Positions 24,953 to 35,978 of a stretch of DNA of 64,000 nucleotides are shown piece by piece (the stretch's first letter is position 1; each line of letters begins with the position of its first letter). Source of the DNA: Tubulanus polymorphus (lineage: Eukaryota; Nemertea; Palaeonemertea; Tubulaniformes; Tubulanidae). The position numbers were made by a program, and so were the translations under genes. Location: contig NC_134034.1 of NCBI RefSeq assembly GCF_964204645.1, positions 1,637,072-1,701,071 of the forward strand. Reading direction: 5' to 3'. The notes below the pieces were generated by a model. It ran no database searches and was not told where the DNA came from. It saw only the letters and a program-made list of their open reading frames with translations.

Positions 24953-27001
24953 ATGAGCGGTTTAACTAGTGAAAAGGTACGCGATTTAATGCAAAACTTT
25001 ACATATGATGAAGAGACAGAAGCTGAGACGGATAGTGATGATGATGATGATTATAACAACAGTTACTCGTCAGACGCCAGTGAATCAATATCGGATTATT
25101 CTGATGTTGAATTCGATGATGAAATGTCGTCTGCCTGTGACGCAGCAGGGCGCGGTTGTCTCGATGGTTCAGACGATATCGAGATGTCGTCTGCTGGTGA
25201 CGCAGCTCGAAACCGCAGTCGCAGTCCTCTCGGTCGTGGTCCTGGTTGTCGTCCAGGTCGTCGTCCGTTAACTGTTGTAAACTCCCAGCGGTCCGCTTCC
25301 GCCGTAGCGCGAGGGCGCGGCCGTACTCGTGGGCGTGGTCGTCCTCATGGTCACCACCCCGGCGCCCCGAAACAAACCGCTACTGATTGGGTGGATGTCT
25401 CCGAAGAAGATCCAGGACCGCGCGGAATTCGGTTCACGCCCCGAGGTCAACCGGGCCCGAATTTGACGGAAGATTTCGACGAGGACAGCCCGGCGCTCGA
25501 GTTTTTCAAATTGCTTTTCACCGATGAAATTATCGAAGGAATCGTTAAAGAAATAAACCGTTACGCGGATGAGAAAATTAAATCTCGCGAACTGAAGCCG
25601 AGATCCCGCTTACAAGAGTGGACGCCGGTTACAACAGAAGAGTTCCAGCGATTCTTGGGAATTTTGATTAATATGGGTATAATTCGTTTGCCCACTGTGT
25701 CCATGTACTGGTCCATTCGATGGATCGGTAGTGTACCGTTTTTCCGTGATGCGATGACTGCCAACCGTTTCGCGCTACTGTACCACACGGTGCTTCACGT
25801 GTGCCACAGCGACCCCGATAAACCGAACCCAACGCGTGGTCATAAAATAACACCGTTTATGGACCGCCTCTCCACCAACTACCGGCGATATTACAATCCG
25901 TACTGCGAAATATCTATGGATGAATCCATGATCGGCTACAAAGGGCGCGTCTCATTCAAACAGTACTGTCCCAGGAAGCCGAAGAAATGGGGTTTGATAG
26001 CTAGAACTGTTGCCTGTCCGCACACGGGTTACCTGTTAAACGCGAAACTCTACTGCGGGCGCGACGACGAACAGGAAGTCGAAGAAGGTTTATCAGTAAC
26101 CGGGCAAACAGTTCTAGACGTGGTGAAACCATTCGCCAACCGCGGACATCATCTTTACTGCGATCGTCTTTACAGTAGTATTCCACTAGCGCTGAGTTTG
26201 TACGATAAGAAATTCCACTATACGGGCACCATTCAACTCAATAGAGTCGGGATTCCGAGTATGTTGAAATATACGGGTCGCATGAGATCGGGAGACGTCT
26301 GCGCGTACCGGAACGGGAACGTATTGATTTTAAACTGGTACGACAAGAGAGTCGTCTCGATGATTAGCACGTTCGGAAAAGGGAACGAGAAAGACCTCGT
26401 CATCGGTCGCGGTAATAACCCGGAGAAACCCGTCGATAGTACACAGTCGACGGAGGAACCCGCCTGCGGTACACAGCCGGAGAAACCCGTCTATAAACCA
26501 TCAATCGTCTGCGATTATAACCGACACATGTCCGGGGTCGACTTACACGACCAGCTCAATAAATACTACGACAGCAGTAGAAAATCTTTCCGCTGGTGGA
26601 AGAAAGTATTTTTCTGGATGTTGGAAAGTTGTATCACGAACGCTTACATTTTGAAGAAGCTTCGCGTCGGCGCTGCGGGCGGCGACGTCAAGAGATTTAG
26701 TCTGTTGAAATTCCGCCAGGAACTGGTCGAGCAACTTGTGCCGTCTGCCGACGATACACCGCGAAGGAAAATAGGACGACCTTCGTTAGGACCGCCAGAC
26801 GAACGGCTCAACGGACTTTTCCATATTTTGAAGAAGCGTAACGGGGCTAAGGACTGCAAGGTGTGCAGTTACCGGGCAACTGGTAACAGAGCAACGACTG
26901 TGTACTTCTGCGATACTTGTACTGACAAACCGTCCCTGCACAAAATCGACTGTTTTGAACGGTATCACACTAAACAGAATTATAGGAACAAATACCGTTA
27001 A
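24953..27001 (+). CDS. piggyBac-type transposase (PGBD-like), intact
   Basis: Single-exon 682-residue protein. The N-terminus is acidic (DSDDDDD) and then Arg-Gly rich (RGRGRTRGRGRPHG). The DDE_Tnp_1_7-type core follows with Asp323 in MDESMIGYKGR, Asp404 in YCDRLYSS and the YNRHMSGVDLHDQ segment that carries the third catalytic Asp. The C-terminus is a Cys-rich zinc-binding domain (CKVCSYR...CDTCTDKP...DCFERYH). The frame also opens 48 bp upstream at a GTG, but the first ATG is 24953. By family it cuts and pastes DNA at TTAA. It has no disabling change, yet I found no clear terminal inverted repeats. It is either a recently mobile element with diverged ends or a host-domesticated gene. It lies inside the TLR cluster, between TLR3 and a TIR fragment, on the opposite strand. 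Confidence 0.9.
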   Translation: MSGLTSEKVRDLMQNFTYDEETEAETDSDDDDDYNNSYSSDASESISDYSDVEFDDEMSSACDAAGRGCLDGSDDIEMSSAGDAARNRSRSPLGRGPGCRPGRRPLTVVNSQRSASAVARGRGRTRGRGRPHGHHPGAPKQTATDWVDVSEEDPGPRGIRFTPRGQPGPNLTEDFDEDSPALEFFKLLFTDEIIEGIVKEINRYADEKIKSRELKPRSRLQEWTPVTTEEFQRFLGILINMGIIRLPTVSMYWSIRWIGSVPFFRDAMTANRFALLYHTVLHVCHSDPDKPNPTRGHKITPFMDRLSTNYRRYYNPYCEISMDESMIGYKGRVSFKQYCPRKPKKWGLIARTVACPHTGYLLNAKLYCGRDDEQEVEEGLSVTGQTVLDVVKPFANRGHHLYCDRLYSSIPLALSLYDKKFHYTGTIQLNRVGIPSMLKYTGRMRSGDVCAYRNGNVLILNWYDKRVVSMISTFGKGNEKDLVIGRGNNPEKPVDSTQSTEEPACGTQPEKPVYKPSIVCDYNRHMSGVDLHDQLNKYYDSSRKSFRWWKKVFFWMLESCITNAYILKKLRVGAAGGDVKRFSLLKFRQELVEQLVPSADDTPRRKIGRPSLGPPDERLNGLFHILKKRNGAKDCKVCSYRATGNRATTVYFCDTCTDKPSLHKIDCFERYHTKQNYRNKYR

Positions 27002-27208
27002 GCTTAACAAGACGAAGAGATACCGTGTTTCTCTGCTTAGTTTAAAAGTTGACCCGGCCGCACTTTTCAAAACCATGACCAAGCAAACAATAACAATGCT
27101 TATAGCAAAGAACTGATTACAAATTTCAACGCAGATTACAAAATGACTCGGTCGATAGGAGAAACATGGTATCATTTTATGTTAGCCATTATACACAGCA
27201 GAACCTTG

Positions 27209-27412
27209 TTACAACGAACACCAGGGCACTAGAAAATCTTCGTTATATCCAGTATAAAAGTATTGTCGTATTTGGTACGAAATTCTAAGTTTAACCGATA
27301 AATCGTAGTATCCGAGTTCGTTATAACGAGGTTCCGCTGCGGCGCTGTTGACATCCAGCGCGCTCAGCAATATTCTGAGTAGAAGAATGAATCCCGTGCC
27401 GACTAATAACAA
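27209..27412 (-). CDS. Possible small secreted or membrane peptide, unrecognised
   Basis: A 67-residue open frame starts with a hydrophobic segment (GTGFILLLRILL) followed by a possible signal-peptidase region and a Tyr-rich tail. It has no homologue that I recognise and no splice context. It lies between the transposase and the TIR fragment. It may be chance coding. Confidence 0.15.
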   Translation of the reverse strand: MLLVGTGFILLLRILLSALDVNSAAAEPRYNELGYYDLSVKLRISYQIRQYFYTGYNEDFLVPWCSL

Positions 27413-27757
27413 TACAATGCTTGTAACTTAGAACTTATAACTTACTTTGTTGATGACTATTTTGTGTGTATTTTGTCAATATATCTTCATATCATCATAC
27501 TGATGTATTGTATACAGTATTGAAAATCGTGCTTCTAATTCTTTATCATTATCTTATCGTTTTTGGTGAACTTTTAGCACAGACTAGTCTAGACTTGGGG
27601 GGGGGGGGAGTCCTCTCAATAAATCACATTGTGTTTTGATGTTCACTGAATATGATGTACCGCGGTACGTGGTAGATATCTGTTGAGAAATAATATGTAC
27701 ATATATGAAATGTTTAATTGTCTGTGATGTCTTTTTATTAGGGAGACAAAACTCTAA

Positions 27758-27787
27758 TGGGTGGGGTGGGGTGGGGAGGAGAGTGGG
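27758..27787 (+). other. G-quadruplex-type motif
   Basis: Five runs of three to four G separated by single T or short linkers (GGGTGGGGTGGGGTGGGG, then a further GGGG). A homopolymer of about 12 G lies nearby at 27597-27608. This is on the spacer side of the truncated TIR fragment. Confidence 0.6.
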
Positions 27788-28031
27788 GTTTCAATTAGGC
27801 CTACCAGATTCACCGACATGTGTTTAAATAAAGGGACGTACTACTGGATATATAGTTGCCTTGTGAAGTGTTGGCAATCAGTTATCCTTATGATAAAGAA
27901 AAAGGTCCGAGAGGAATGAAGGGACTATTGGAGTGATGGGGTATATTCACCAAATTCACTGCTATGCACATGCGCTAGAATAGGGGGAGGGGTTATACTA
28001 CCGGGTACATCGGGAGGGTAATGTTAATAGA

Positions 28032-28660
28032 TTAGCGGTTAGATCGATACATATTAGCTGGTTGTATGAATTTTCTCTGTTTACCGATCAGGGTAAGGCG
28101 AACCTTTTTCCAAAACGTAGAACGGGCTTTATCGTCTCGCGGGTATTTCATGTAAACAACATTTGAAATGATCGTCCGCAAGGATTCGGGCATGCGCGAT
28201 TCGGGTATATGATCGATATCGAGCACGAGTATGATGTTATTGCCCTCCTCGACGCACCGGTTTGCCGCCATGCTTATTACAAATTGCGCCCATCTTTCCT
28301 TGACGAATGATTCCGTCAACAGCGTCGATATTGTTCTGTAACATAGAACTATAAGCGAACGGGAAGGCCGACTCCTCAAAAATCCGCTAGGCACCGCTAG
28401 TAATCTTGTGTTTTGTTCAGCGCCCTCACCGGTGGCGATATACAATAGATTTTGTAGACTGGTTGACGGTCTCTATTCATAATTTAGCGTTTTTCATATA
28501 ATCGAAAATATTTCCGAGAACCTATCGTTTATCGCCACCGGTGAGAGCGCTGATCAATTTCGAAGATAGCAAAGGCAAATGTATAGTGACGTCACGGAGT
28601 TGGCCTTCCCTTTCGCTTATAGTTCTATGGTTGTATGTAGTGACCGATTGAGTCATCAGG
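28032..28660 (-). pseudogene. TIR-domain fragment of a fourth TLR, interrupted by a MITE
   Basis: 28032-28340 encodes the last ~100 residues of the TIR domain, nearly identical to TLR2 and TLR3 (LDIDHIPES, GKQRKF). Reading back toward the 5' end, about 29 bp that the intact genes have near 12090-12120 is missing, which breaks the frame. The copy is then split by the element at 28342-28629 and resumes for about 30 bp (GTTGTATGTAG onward) before ending. No LRR or leader is left. The 137-residue open frame reading out of the MITE is not a real gene. Confidence 0.85.
28342..28629. mobile_element. 288-bp MITE with 28-bp terminal inverted repeats
   Basis: 28342-28369 and 28602-28629 are inverted copies differing at one base (ends CATAGAACTATAAGCG). 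A second inverted pair, 28418-28440 and 28530-28552, nests inside with one mismatch, so the element folds into a branched hairpin. A TGACGTCA palindrome lies at 28586-28593. Comparing with the empty site in TLR2 (TTCTGTTGTATG) shows the insertion point, but the target-site duplication is not clean and the family is left open. Confidence 0.85.
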
Positions 28661-28978
28661 TTCGTTCGAATCCCAGCCGAGGGAGGACGCGACGGAGTCT
28701 CACGATGTAATCAGGTTCTATTCCGGAGCTGGGCGATAAAAGGAGTTGTCATCAAGAAACAAAAATCAAAAACGGATAATGATTCTATTTAACTGTGATT
28801 CATATTTATTCCAATTTACTATCAGATAGATGTAAAATTCAAATGATCGAACCAAACTTTCACAATATTTCTAAAAAAAAAAATCTTTCGTGTTTAAAGT
28901 GCTAATTTCAATTAATACTTAGCTACACAGAGGGCGCTACTAGAACACGTACTACGCGGATGCGATTGGTGTAGGATA
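28661..28978. other. Spacer with a tRNA-type B-box
   Basis: GTTCGAATCCC near 28672 has the form of a pol III B-box, but no convincing A-box was found, so this may be a SINE fragment. The rest is the 3' flank of the PY-motif gene. Confidence 0.3.
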
Positions 28979-31900
28979 TTATTTTGAAGATTTAGCGGCC
29001 ATTTCTTCGTTGCCTTGTAAATCGTGTCTGGGACATTTTCCGTCGATGAAAGGACTTTCGCAATATTTACACTTGCACATACAAACCCCGGGTTCGACGC
29101 TCAAAGTGCCGCAATCTGGACACGTTTTCAAAAAATCGCAGCCATCCGCGCATGCGCTCTCACCGCACTCTGCAACGGCCTTCTTCTCAGTTTCCTTCAT
29201 CTCCGTTGGTGGTGCTGATGTCTCCTTGTTGTCGTCTGCCATGATTTCGTTTTTGGCAGGTTCCGTCACGTCGCCGTCGCTAGTTTCTGGAATCTCGCGA
29301 GAATTGTCAATTGAGTCCGAAATCTCGCGTTGATTGCCTTCAATTCCTAAAATCTCGCGCGAATTATCGTTTGTTTCTGAAATCTCGCGAGAATCGTCAA
29401 TTTCTCCCGGGACCGCGCGAGAATTATCGGCTGTATCTGAAATCTCGCGAGAAATAGCAGTTGCTTCTGAAGTCTCGCGAGACTGAGGTGACGTATTATC
29501 GCTGGCTACAGTTTCGCGAAACGCTTCGGTGATTGGCTGATTATTACCGTACGCTTCTGTGATTGGCTGATTCGGGACAGCAGTATTCGAATTCTCATTC
29601 AAACTATTATTATTATCTAAATTGCTATTCGCGGACTGATATTGTGATTCGGTCGACCGAATCACTTCCTGTCGTGTAGGGGGCAGATAATTGACGGTAT
29701 AAGGTGGCGGTGGAGAGCCCCCTGGTGAGTAAATCGTGTACGGTAATTCGTCTGCTGTCTTCTGGTATTCTTTACTGCTCAATATGTACACATCCGGGTT
29801 CTTTACGACCTACAACATAAAATCAGAGCTCTATCAAAATAAGGTTTCGAAATTGTCCAATTTCATAAGAGTTGACTGCATCCGTAGATCCCCCAATGAC
29901 ATCATCAAACCATCTAGAGGTCAATGTACTTTTATAAAAGATGGATGCTTCCATAAGTCCCCCTATGACATTAGATAAGAAAATGTGATTCGATTTATAG
30001 ATTTGTATACAGACAATATGGCTGCATCCATTAATCTCCCTATGACATCATAAAATGATCTACTAGTGTATTGATATATAGACATGTCTAGAGAAGATTC
30101 TGCCCCAACAATCGCCCTGTGGTATCGTCAAATTGATGTCCGCCTTCATAAATCCACCTATGACATCACGATTAATCGGAAATACAGGTTCGGTTGGTAA
30201 TTTTCAATCGCTGCGTACCTCGGAATATTCAGGCGGTTCGGACGCCGCCATTGCTCGGATCGTGTCCTCGTCATTATCATCGTCATCGTCGTGCCTTCGT
30301 CGCCGGTAGCAGACCCAACACAACCCCAGTAAACTCACCACTAACACGACCAATCCAACCCTAAACAACGACAGCGCATTCCTCAATTTTAGATATCTAC
30401 GAATTTAGTATAGTCTCAATTTATATGATTCAAAATAATTCTCCATTTAATGATTATAGTTTGGCTGCTTGTTTTAGCTTCATTTCGTCCAGATCTTGGT
30501 TTCCCAAGACTAGCCCTATTGGATTTATTCATTTAACCTCTCGACGGGTGGCCTTTGAAGTGTTGCCCGCACGCTGTAAGCAGTCAGCGGGACTCGAACC
30601 CACTCGGCACTGATAGTGGATGCAAAATCATTACGCCTTTTTTCACTGAGCTACCGATGGTTGGCTTAACAACGACATCTGGTGGCATATAGTATTATAA
30701 GTTCATTCATGCAGTACTCGCCAGATGGCGCCACAAAAACACTGGATCACTGGGTCACTTTACGTGGTAAAAATCAGTTCACATTTTCAACGAAATTTGA
30801 ACTTGATTTCTAGGCTGCCAAAATCTATCCGAATATTATCAAGCATAAGTCGTCGATTAGATATAAGATTCCCCTTCTCACTCACGATATAGATTTAACT
30901 GAAAATTGATTTAATAATGTGAAAAGTTGATCCGCATTTAAGCGCGACAACCCAGTGCCGCAAGCGACACCTGGCGGAATCCTGGCTTGCCGCAGAAGAG
31001 CGTTGCCGTGGTATCTCATATCGAAAGATATTGAAAAATAATGAAAAGTAAATTTACACGGTGGAATACCAGAAATATGACGAGTTGAACATGTTGTTTA
31101 GAGACTTTTTCTGAGCTGATGAACTGACTGTACTACAGCACGTTTTACCATTATAGCAACATGTAAAATTACCAGAGCATCTACAACGAGAAAAAAAATG
31201 AAACAACAAAAAATAACTACAAAAAATGTCTTTCTAGTTATTTAGATTACTTGATTCGTATCTGTATTTAGAAAATTACTCAGAATAAGGAGAAATTACG
31301 ATGATGACAAGTTTTGATTTGATATTTCAAAATTAAACCCCGGCGTGTGTTTCATTCCCGGTAATTTTTCGTAAGGGCCACACCGACGGATCAAATCAAA
31401 CGAAGGAAAGGGAAGATCATCCCTGTTTCAAAATGAGTAAAAAATCATTTTCTATTCTGAAATATCCGATACACTCGAAAAACGTAAAATCAGTAAAGCG
31501 GCCATCTTGGATCACGTGCGATTTTGATGTAATAACAGAGGATTTTTGAACTGATCTATAGCGCGAATCAGGCATATAGATTTGCATGGCTTAGATTTGA
31601 GACCAGCAGCCCAAGACCAGTTAAAGTTCAATAACCAATCTAACAACTTAAGACTAGCCTAACTTCATTTTGTTTCTATTACTAATCTAACAATGTAAGA
31701 CCAGTCTAAGCTCATTTTGGTTCTACAGCCAATCTAACAACTTAAAAAACCAGTCTAAACTCATTTTAGTCATATAACCGATGTAACAACTTGAAGAATA
31801 GTCTAACATTTAAGACAACTTTTGGACTCGAGTCTCGACCGTGCAACTGAGCCCAAAATTCATTATGAGGTAGTTTGTGGCGAGTTTTATCTGGTTCTAG

Positions 31901-33844
31901 GTATAGTCTCTCGGCTATTCTATTTTCGTCTGGCTAATAGGCGACAGTATCTCATTAGCATATCGCTCTACAATTATCGATTAATCAACGGAACGCAAAC
32001 ACAAAATGTCATCAGTGTTATTTTGAATGTTAAAGTTGAATAAAGCAAGCGCCCCACCCATATACAAACTAACAATGTGTACGTTTCACATAGCTCTTGG
32101 ATTTTAGAAATTAATTTTTTTCCGATATAGAGAAAGAAGACTATTTTGATTCTAGATAACAATAGATATAAAAAGAAAAGGCATGATTTTCTATTTAGAC
32201 CGTTTACTTGAAAAGGTGGCTGCCTCCATCAAATCCTCCTATGACGTCACCATGTTAACTACTAACAACGTTGAAGATCAAGTAGTGAGATGAGGGGTTT
32301 GTGGAGGCGGCCATCATTTCTAGGAGGTCCTTAGAACGAATCGCTGGTGAATAATTTGATGATGTCATAGGGGGATTTATGGAGGCTACCATTTTCTTTA
32401 GAAGTAAAATCATTAGTAGACGATTTCATGATGTCATAGGGGGATTGATTGAGAGGTACGAGCCGATTTTTCTGGAAGGGTCTCAAATCGCTAGCAGGTT
32501 TTTTGATGATGTCATAGGGGGAATAATTATGGAAGCAGCCATCTATACTTGAAATAGTGAGGTATTAAACAAACACAGCGACTTACCCGAATCCACTGGC
32601 GCAAGGAACCGGTCTCGTCTACAATAGAAGATAGAATCGATGAGATAAGATATCGGGACGAAGTGCTGCGTAACTGATTACTAAATAAATAATAATGACT
32701 TCAGTTTTAAGTTGAAAAGTTATTAATGGTCCTGCTGATCAGACGAATTCCCGAGGACAGGTCGTCTGCTCGTGTTCAGTATAGATACGTCTGATTACGC
32801 TCATTTCTATCCTATTTGATAAAAAAGATTGTGCATTTCATCTTTAGCAAACATTGTACCTTTACAACTGTCACCCAGCGTCTTCCGTAAAATCCAAAGA
32901 AAAACATAACCAAACTGTCAGGCTAAACTCATATAGATACAGACACTTAAATCATCAAAGACTCAAATAAACAATAACACAAAAAGACCAAACCCGCCTT
33001 GTAGCGAGCCCCGGATATGGATCGATAATGCGCGCAGACGATACAAATAACGAGATAAATAACAACACACCCAAATTTAACTGTAAACTGTTATTGAACT
33101 GAATGACGTAAAGGTTCGTTTTTAGAAATAAAGCTAGTTAATAGATTTGGTTTGGTTTGAAGTGATTGATCCTACTTAGATAAAAATTAACCATTTTCGA
33201 CTTTACCGCAGTAAGAGACAGAGTCTACTGTATTTCACAAACTCTTACTCAGTATTTGACACTAACTCGGGGTAGAATTTTACCAGTCTCAACTTTACCG
33301 CAGTAAGAGACACAGAGTCTACTGTATTTCACAAACTCTTACTCAGTATTTGACACCAACTCGGGGTAGAATTTTACCAGTCTCAACTTTACCGCAGTAA
33401 GAGACACAGAGTCTACTGTATTTCACAAACTCTTACTCAGTATTTGACACCAACTCGGGTTAGAATTTTACGGGTCTCAAGTTTACTGCAGCAAGAGACA
33501 GAGTCTCCTTTCATAGACACTACATGTCTACACGTCGAGTCCATCGTCTCTAAGTAAAGACAGAGTCTATACCGTATTTCACAAATTCTTCAGTACCTTG
33601 ACCTAAACTAAAACCCGTCTTATAGAGGATGTAGATCTTGTACCCGTCAATGTTATACGTGTTCGCACATATTCGCTGCCCGACGTACTGAAGATATAAA
33701 AAGAGAACTTACCTTCCTCAAACGATGATAAACTAACTGATAGAACTTCCAGGCGTGGAGCATGTCGTCCAATTTATAAACACATTGATCGACGTTTCCA
33801 AAAGTATTCCAAACGTCACCTAACGTCAAAACAGTCTCGTTCAT
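28979..33844 (-). CDS. Single-pass membrane protein with Cys-rich ectodomain and PY motifs (WBP1/VOPP1-like)
   Basis: Phase-consistent minus-strand exons: 33844-33713 (tentative), 32618-32587, 31180-31058, 30396-30219 and 29809-28979, giving 431 residues. The third exon has a classic pyrimidine-rich acceptor and encodes CSGNFTCCYNGKTCC. The fourth encodes a membrane helix (about 106-126) followed by YRRRRHDDDDDND and a PPEY motif (about 151-154). The last begins VVKNPDVY and has PPPPY (188-192), seven or eight 10-residue repeats (SREIS..), and a Cys-rich tail with CPDCG and CKCKYC. A Cys-cluster, helix, basic stop and PPxY layout is typical of WBP1/VOPP1-type adaptors that bind WW domains of NEDD4-family ligases. 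The relationship is inferred from layout. The first exon lacks a signal peptide, so it may belong elsewhere; exons 2-5 are firm. Confidence 0.7.
29293..29512 (-). repeat. 30-bp coding minisatellite with TCTCGCGAGA palindromes
   Basis: The motif starts at 29293, 29323, 29353, 29383, 29413, 29443 and 29473, an exact 30-bp period. Four copies are the perfect palindrome TCTCGCGAGA (29293, 29383, 29443, 29473) and the others are one to three bases off. On the coding strand each unit gives a 10-residue repeat, roughly N-S-R-E-I plus five variable residues. Confidence 0.9.
29880..30180 (+). repeat. Cluster of CRE-like intron repeats (last intron of the PY-motif gene)
   Basis: Four loose copies about 75-115 bp apart share a core like CCCCCTATGACATCATCAAA (cores near 29890, 29960, 30045, 30155). 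They are separated by phrases about attached 'cttccataaa' and 'agacat'. They belong to the family also found at 32215-32545, 36870-37080, 46000-46260, 50325-50345, 52300-52600 and 54880-54905. Confidence 0.75.
30585..30656 (-). repeat. tRNA-derived SINE head or tRNA pseudogene
   Basis: The minus strand has an A-box (GGTAGCTCAGTG, ending at 30655) and a B-box (GGGTTCGAGTCCC) spaced as in a tRNA, but the arms do not form a clean cloverleaf. It lies in an intron of the PY-motif gene on the same strand. Confidence 0.6.
31600..31815. repeat. About 62-bp degenerate tandem repeat, four copies
   Basis: Units share phrases such as CCAATCTAACAACTTAAGAC and CTCATTTTGGTTCTA with gradual drift. It lies in the intron between the 31180 and 32587 exon ends of the PY-motif gene. 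No coding role is apparent. Confidence 0.7.
32215..32545 (-). repeat. CRE-like intron repeats, mostly inverted orientation
   Basis: One plus-oriented core (CTCCTATGACGTCACCATG, near 32235) is followed by three in reverse (GATGATGTCATAGGGGGAT, near 32355, 32430, 32510). Units are about 75 bp. They show that the family inserts or is copied in both orientations. Confidence 0.75.
33196..33515. repeat. 92-bp satellite array B, about 3.5 copies
   Basis: Same unit as the array at 480-1265, with an extra CA (GAGACACAGAG) in two copies. It lies in the first intron of the PY-motif gene if the tentative first exon is right. Confidence 0.95.
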
Positions 33845-33849
33845 AATAA

Positions 33850-35978
33850 TATATCTATAATATTAATAATTATATTTATCCGTATGTATGGAGAGAGAGC
33901 GAGTGTTTGCGATCGACCGCGCCCTGTGCGTAGTGTGTCTATACTTGACGATTACCGTTTGGCTCCGTGGTGATGAAAAATCAATACTAGTGGTATTGTT
34001 GCAGCGAGAGTTTCAGTTACTTTTCGCGACAGTCTATAATCAACTTTTAATCGATATATTTTTTGAAATAAAAATAGCCGCCAGGCAGCGATATCGGGTT
34101 TTCTGGCAATATACTATAAATGCAACTTAATTAAATACCGCGTGGATAGGGTCGCCGTTATTGTTAATGTGCTCTGGGTTTCCCTCTGAAAATTGCTTTC
34201 TTGATTGATTTCTCGAGCTGGAATTAGAAGCTGGCAATCAAAATCAAATCCCTGGCAATGCGCTCAAAAACAGCTCATAATAAAGAGTGATTGGGTGTTA
34301 GTTAATTGAGTCACCACACTTGACTGGTCTAAATTTACCAACTTTCAACGAACTTTATCAGCTTACCAACCTGACTGAGACCTACGAGCAATCATCACAA
34401 TGAAATGATTGCTCGAGACAAACTTCGTTAATCGCGACGGCTCAGTGGAATATTCCCCGCGCTGGTGTCACTTGCAGCGAGTCGGGTTCGAATCCTTGCA
34501 TTTCTATTGCATATAAAATGGTATATCAAAAATTACTTGTATTTTGTAAAGTTCTGTAATCTATATTAATCTATATTGTGTTTTGCATTTTTGGAACATG
34601 GTCTGATAAAAAAAAGAAACAAATGATTATATTTTCATGATTCGGTTACTGCCTTTTTAGGAGCCTTTTTGTTGAGAGAATGTCCAACTCCCCTTGTTGA
34701 TTCCTGGCTCATTGACATACCAATATCCCTCGATTGTTCTTGCGAGGACCCGCGGTGCCCGATGCAATGCTGCATGCCCAGGACGAACCGTTCATTCATA
34801 TTGCGTTACTCTCCTCGCCTGGCCACGACACGTGTGTCAATATCAAGTTACCCCCGACTGATTGACTGACTGACTGCTGTTGTCACTGTCGGATTTATAT
34901 TCCTATATAATATAATACACTTCAATACACATACACGGTCACAACATCATACGCACAAAGTGATTATATACTACGGATACACGGATTATCGTTGATTAAC
35001 CGGATTAACGCGGTTTATCTGCAATAAGTTTCACCGTCGCGCAAATGATTTGATTCACGTAGGTTTATCAATATAACGTAGGTATGGATGGATTATATTA
35101 GATTTAGAATCAAAAATTAATGAAACGATTAATTTTGATGCTTTACTCAATTTGTATAGCTGAAAGATAGCCCACTGTTTTAATATCAAGGTGCAGGGGT
35201 CGATAGTGAAAGATTGTTAAATTTGATCCTGAAATATTTGGTGCGCCCGTTACAAGCCCTCCACCTATAAAGCGATAAGAATTGAAACGGGGAGTTTTTT
35301 TGAATTTTTAAATCTAAGCATACTGATATACTAAGATCGTCTCTTGACAATTCCTGAGCAGTTTCTACGATAATTCTTGTTAAAATCGAAGTAGAAGGTT
35401 GTTTAATGCTAACCATGGTGCACACGTCAGTTACTGAAAGGTTTTTACAGAATTTCATTCGTAGAACTTACTCCTATCAAAGGTTCTCCAGTTTTACAAC
35501 AACAAAAAAACAGAAGAAAAGCTCTTCAACGTATTGAACATAACTAAATTGATAAAATAGATTGATCTTAGGGTCTAAGTCGATGATGTTTTTCTTTAAA
35601 CTGAAATAGGTTTTTTTTATATAATTCATAATCAGGTGAATTTGACCGACGGGAAATCTGTTATGTAGTGTGTATAAATAGTATTAAACCTGCCACGAGT
35701 AATTATAGCTGAAACATATATGAAATACGAAATCTGTGAATCTGTTAAACAAATCAATATTCGGCACTGCTGCTATTATGTTTGTACCGTCTGCTACCGA
35801 TTCCCCTCCGAACACGTGTTCATGGAACAAAAGTATCTCTTAAAGTGATCATACGTACATGGCGCAATATGTTTAAATCTTTTGGGTTGTTTTTTCTTTT
35901 CTGCGAGGCGCTAGTTGACATTGATAGGATTGTAATTCAAATATAATTTCAGCTGAATAATAAGGGTAGACAGCTATC
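33850..35978. other. Divergent intergenic region with a tRNA-derived repeat
   Basis: This separates the PY-motif gene (-) from the GalNAc-transferase (+). No exon is recognised. At 34430-34500 an A-box-like CGGCTCAGTGG and a B-box GGTTCGAATCC are spaced like a tRNA-derived SINE head. The region is AT-rich near 34905-34920. No sure promoter element was identified. Confidence 0.4.

Noticed and set aside
28341-28445. N-terminal part of the 137-residue frame at 28032-28445
   Set aside because: It is MITE sequence read into the TIR fragment, not a fused gene.
33888-34130. 80-residue plus-strand frame MERERVFAIDRALCVVC...
   Set aside because: It lies just upstream of the minus-strand first-exon candidate. 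It has no donor, domain or homologue, and looks like chance.
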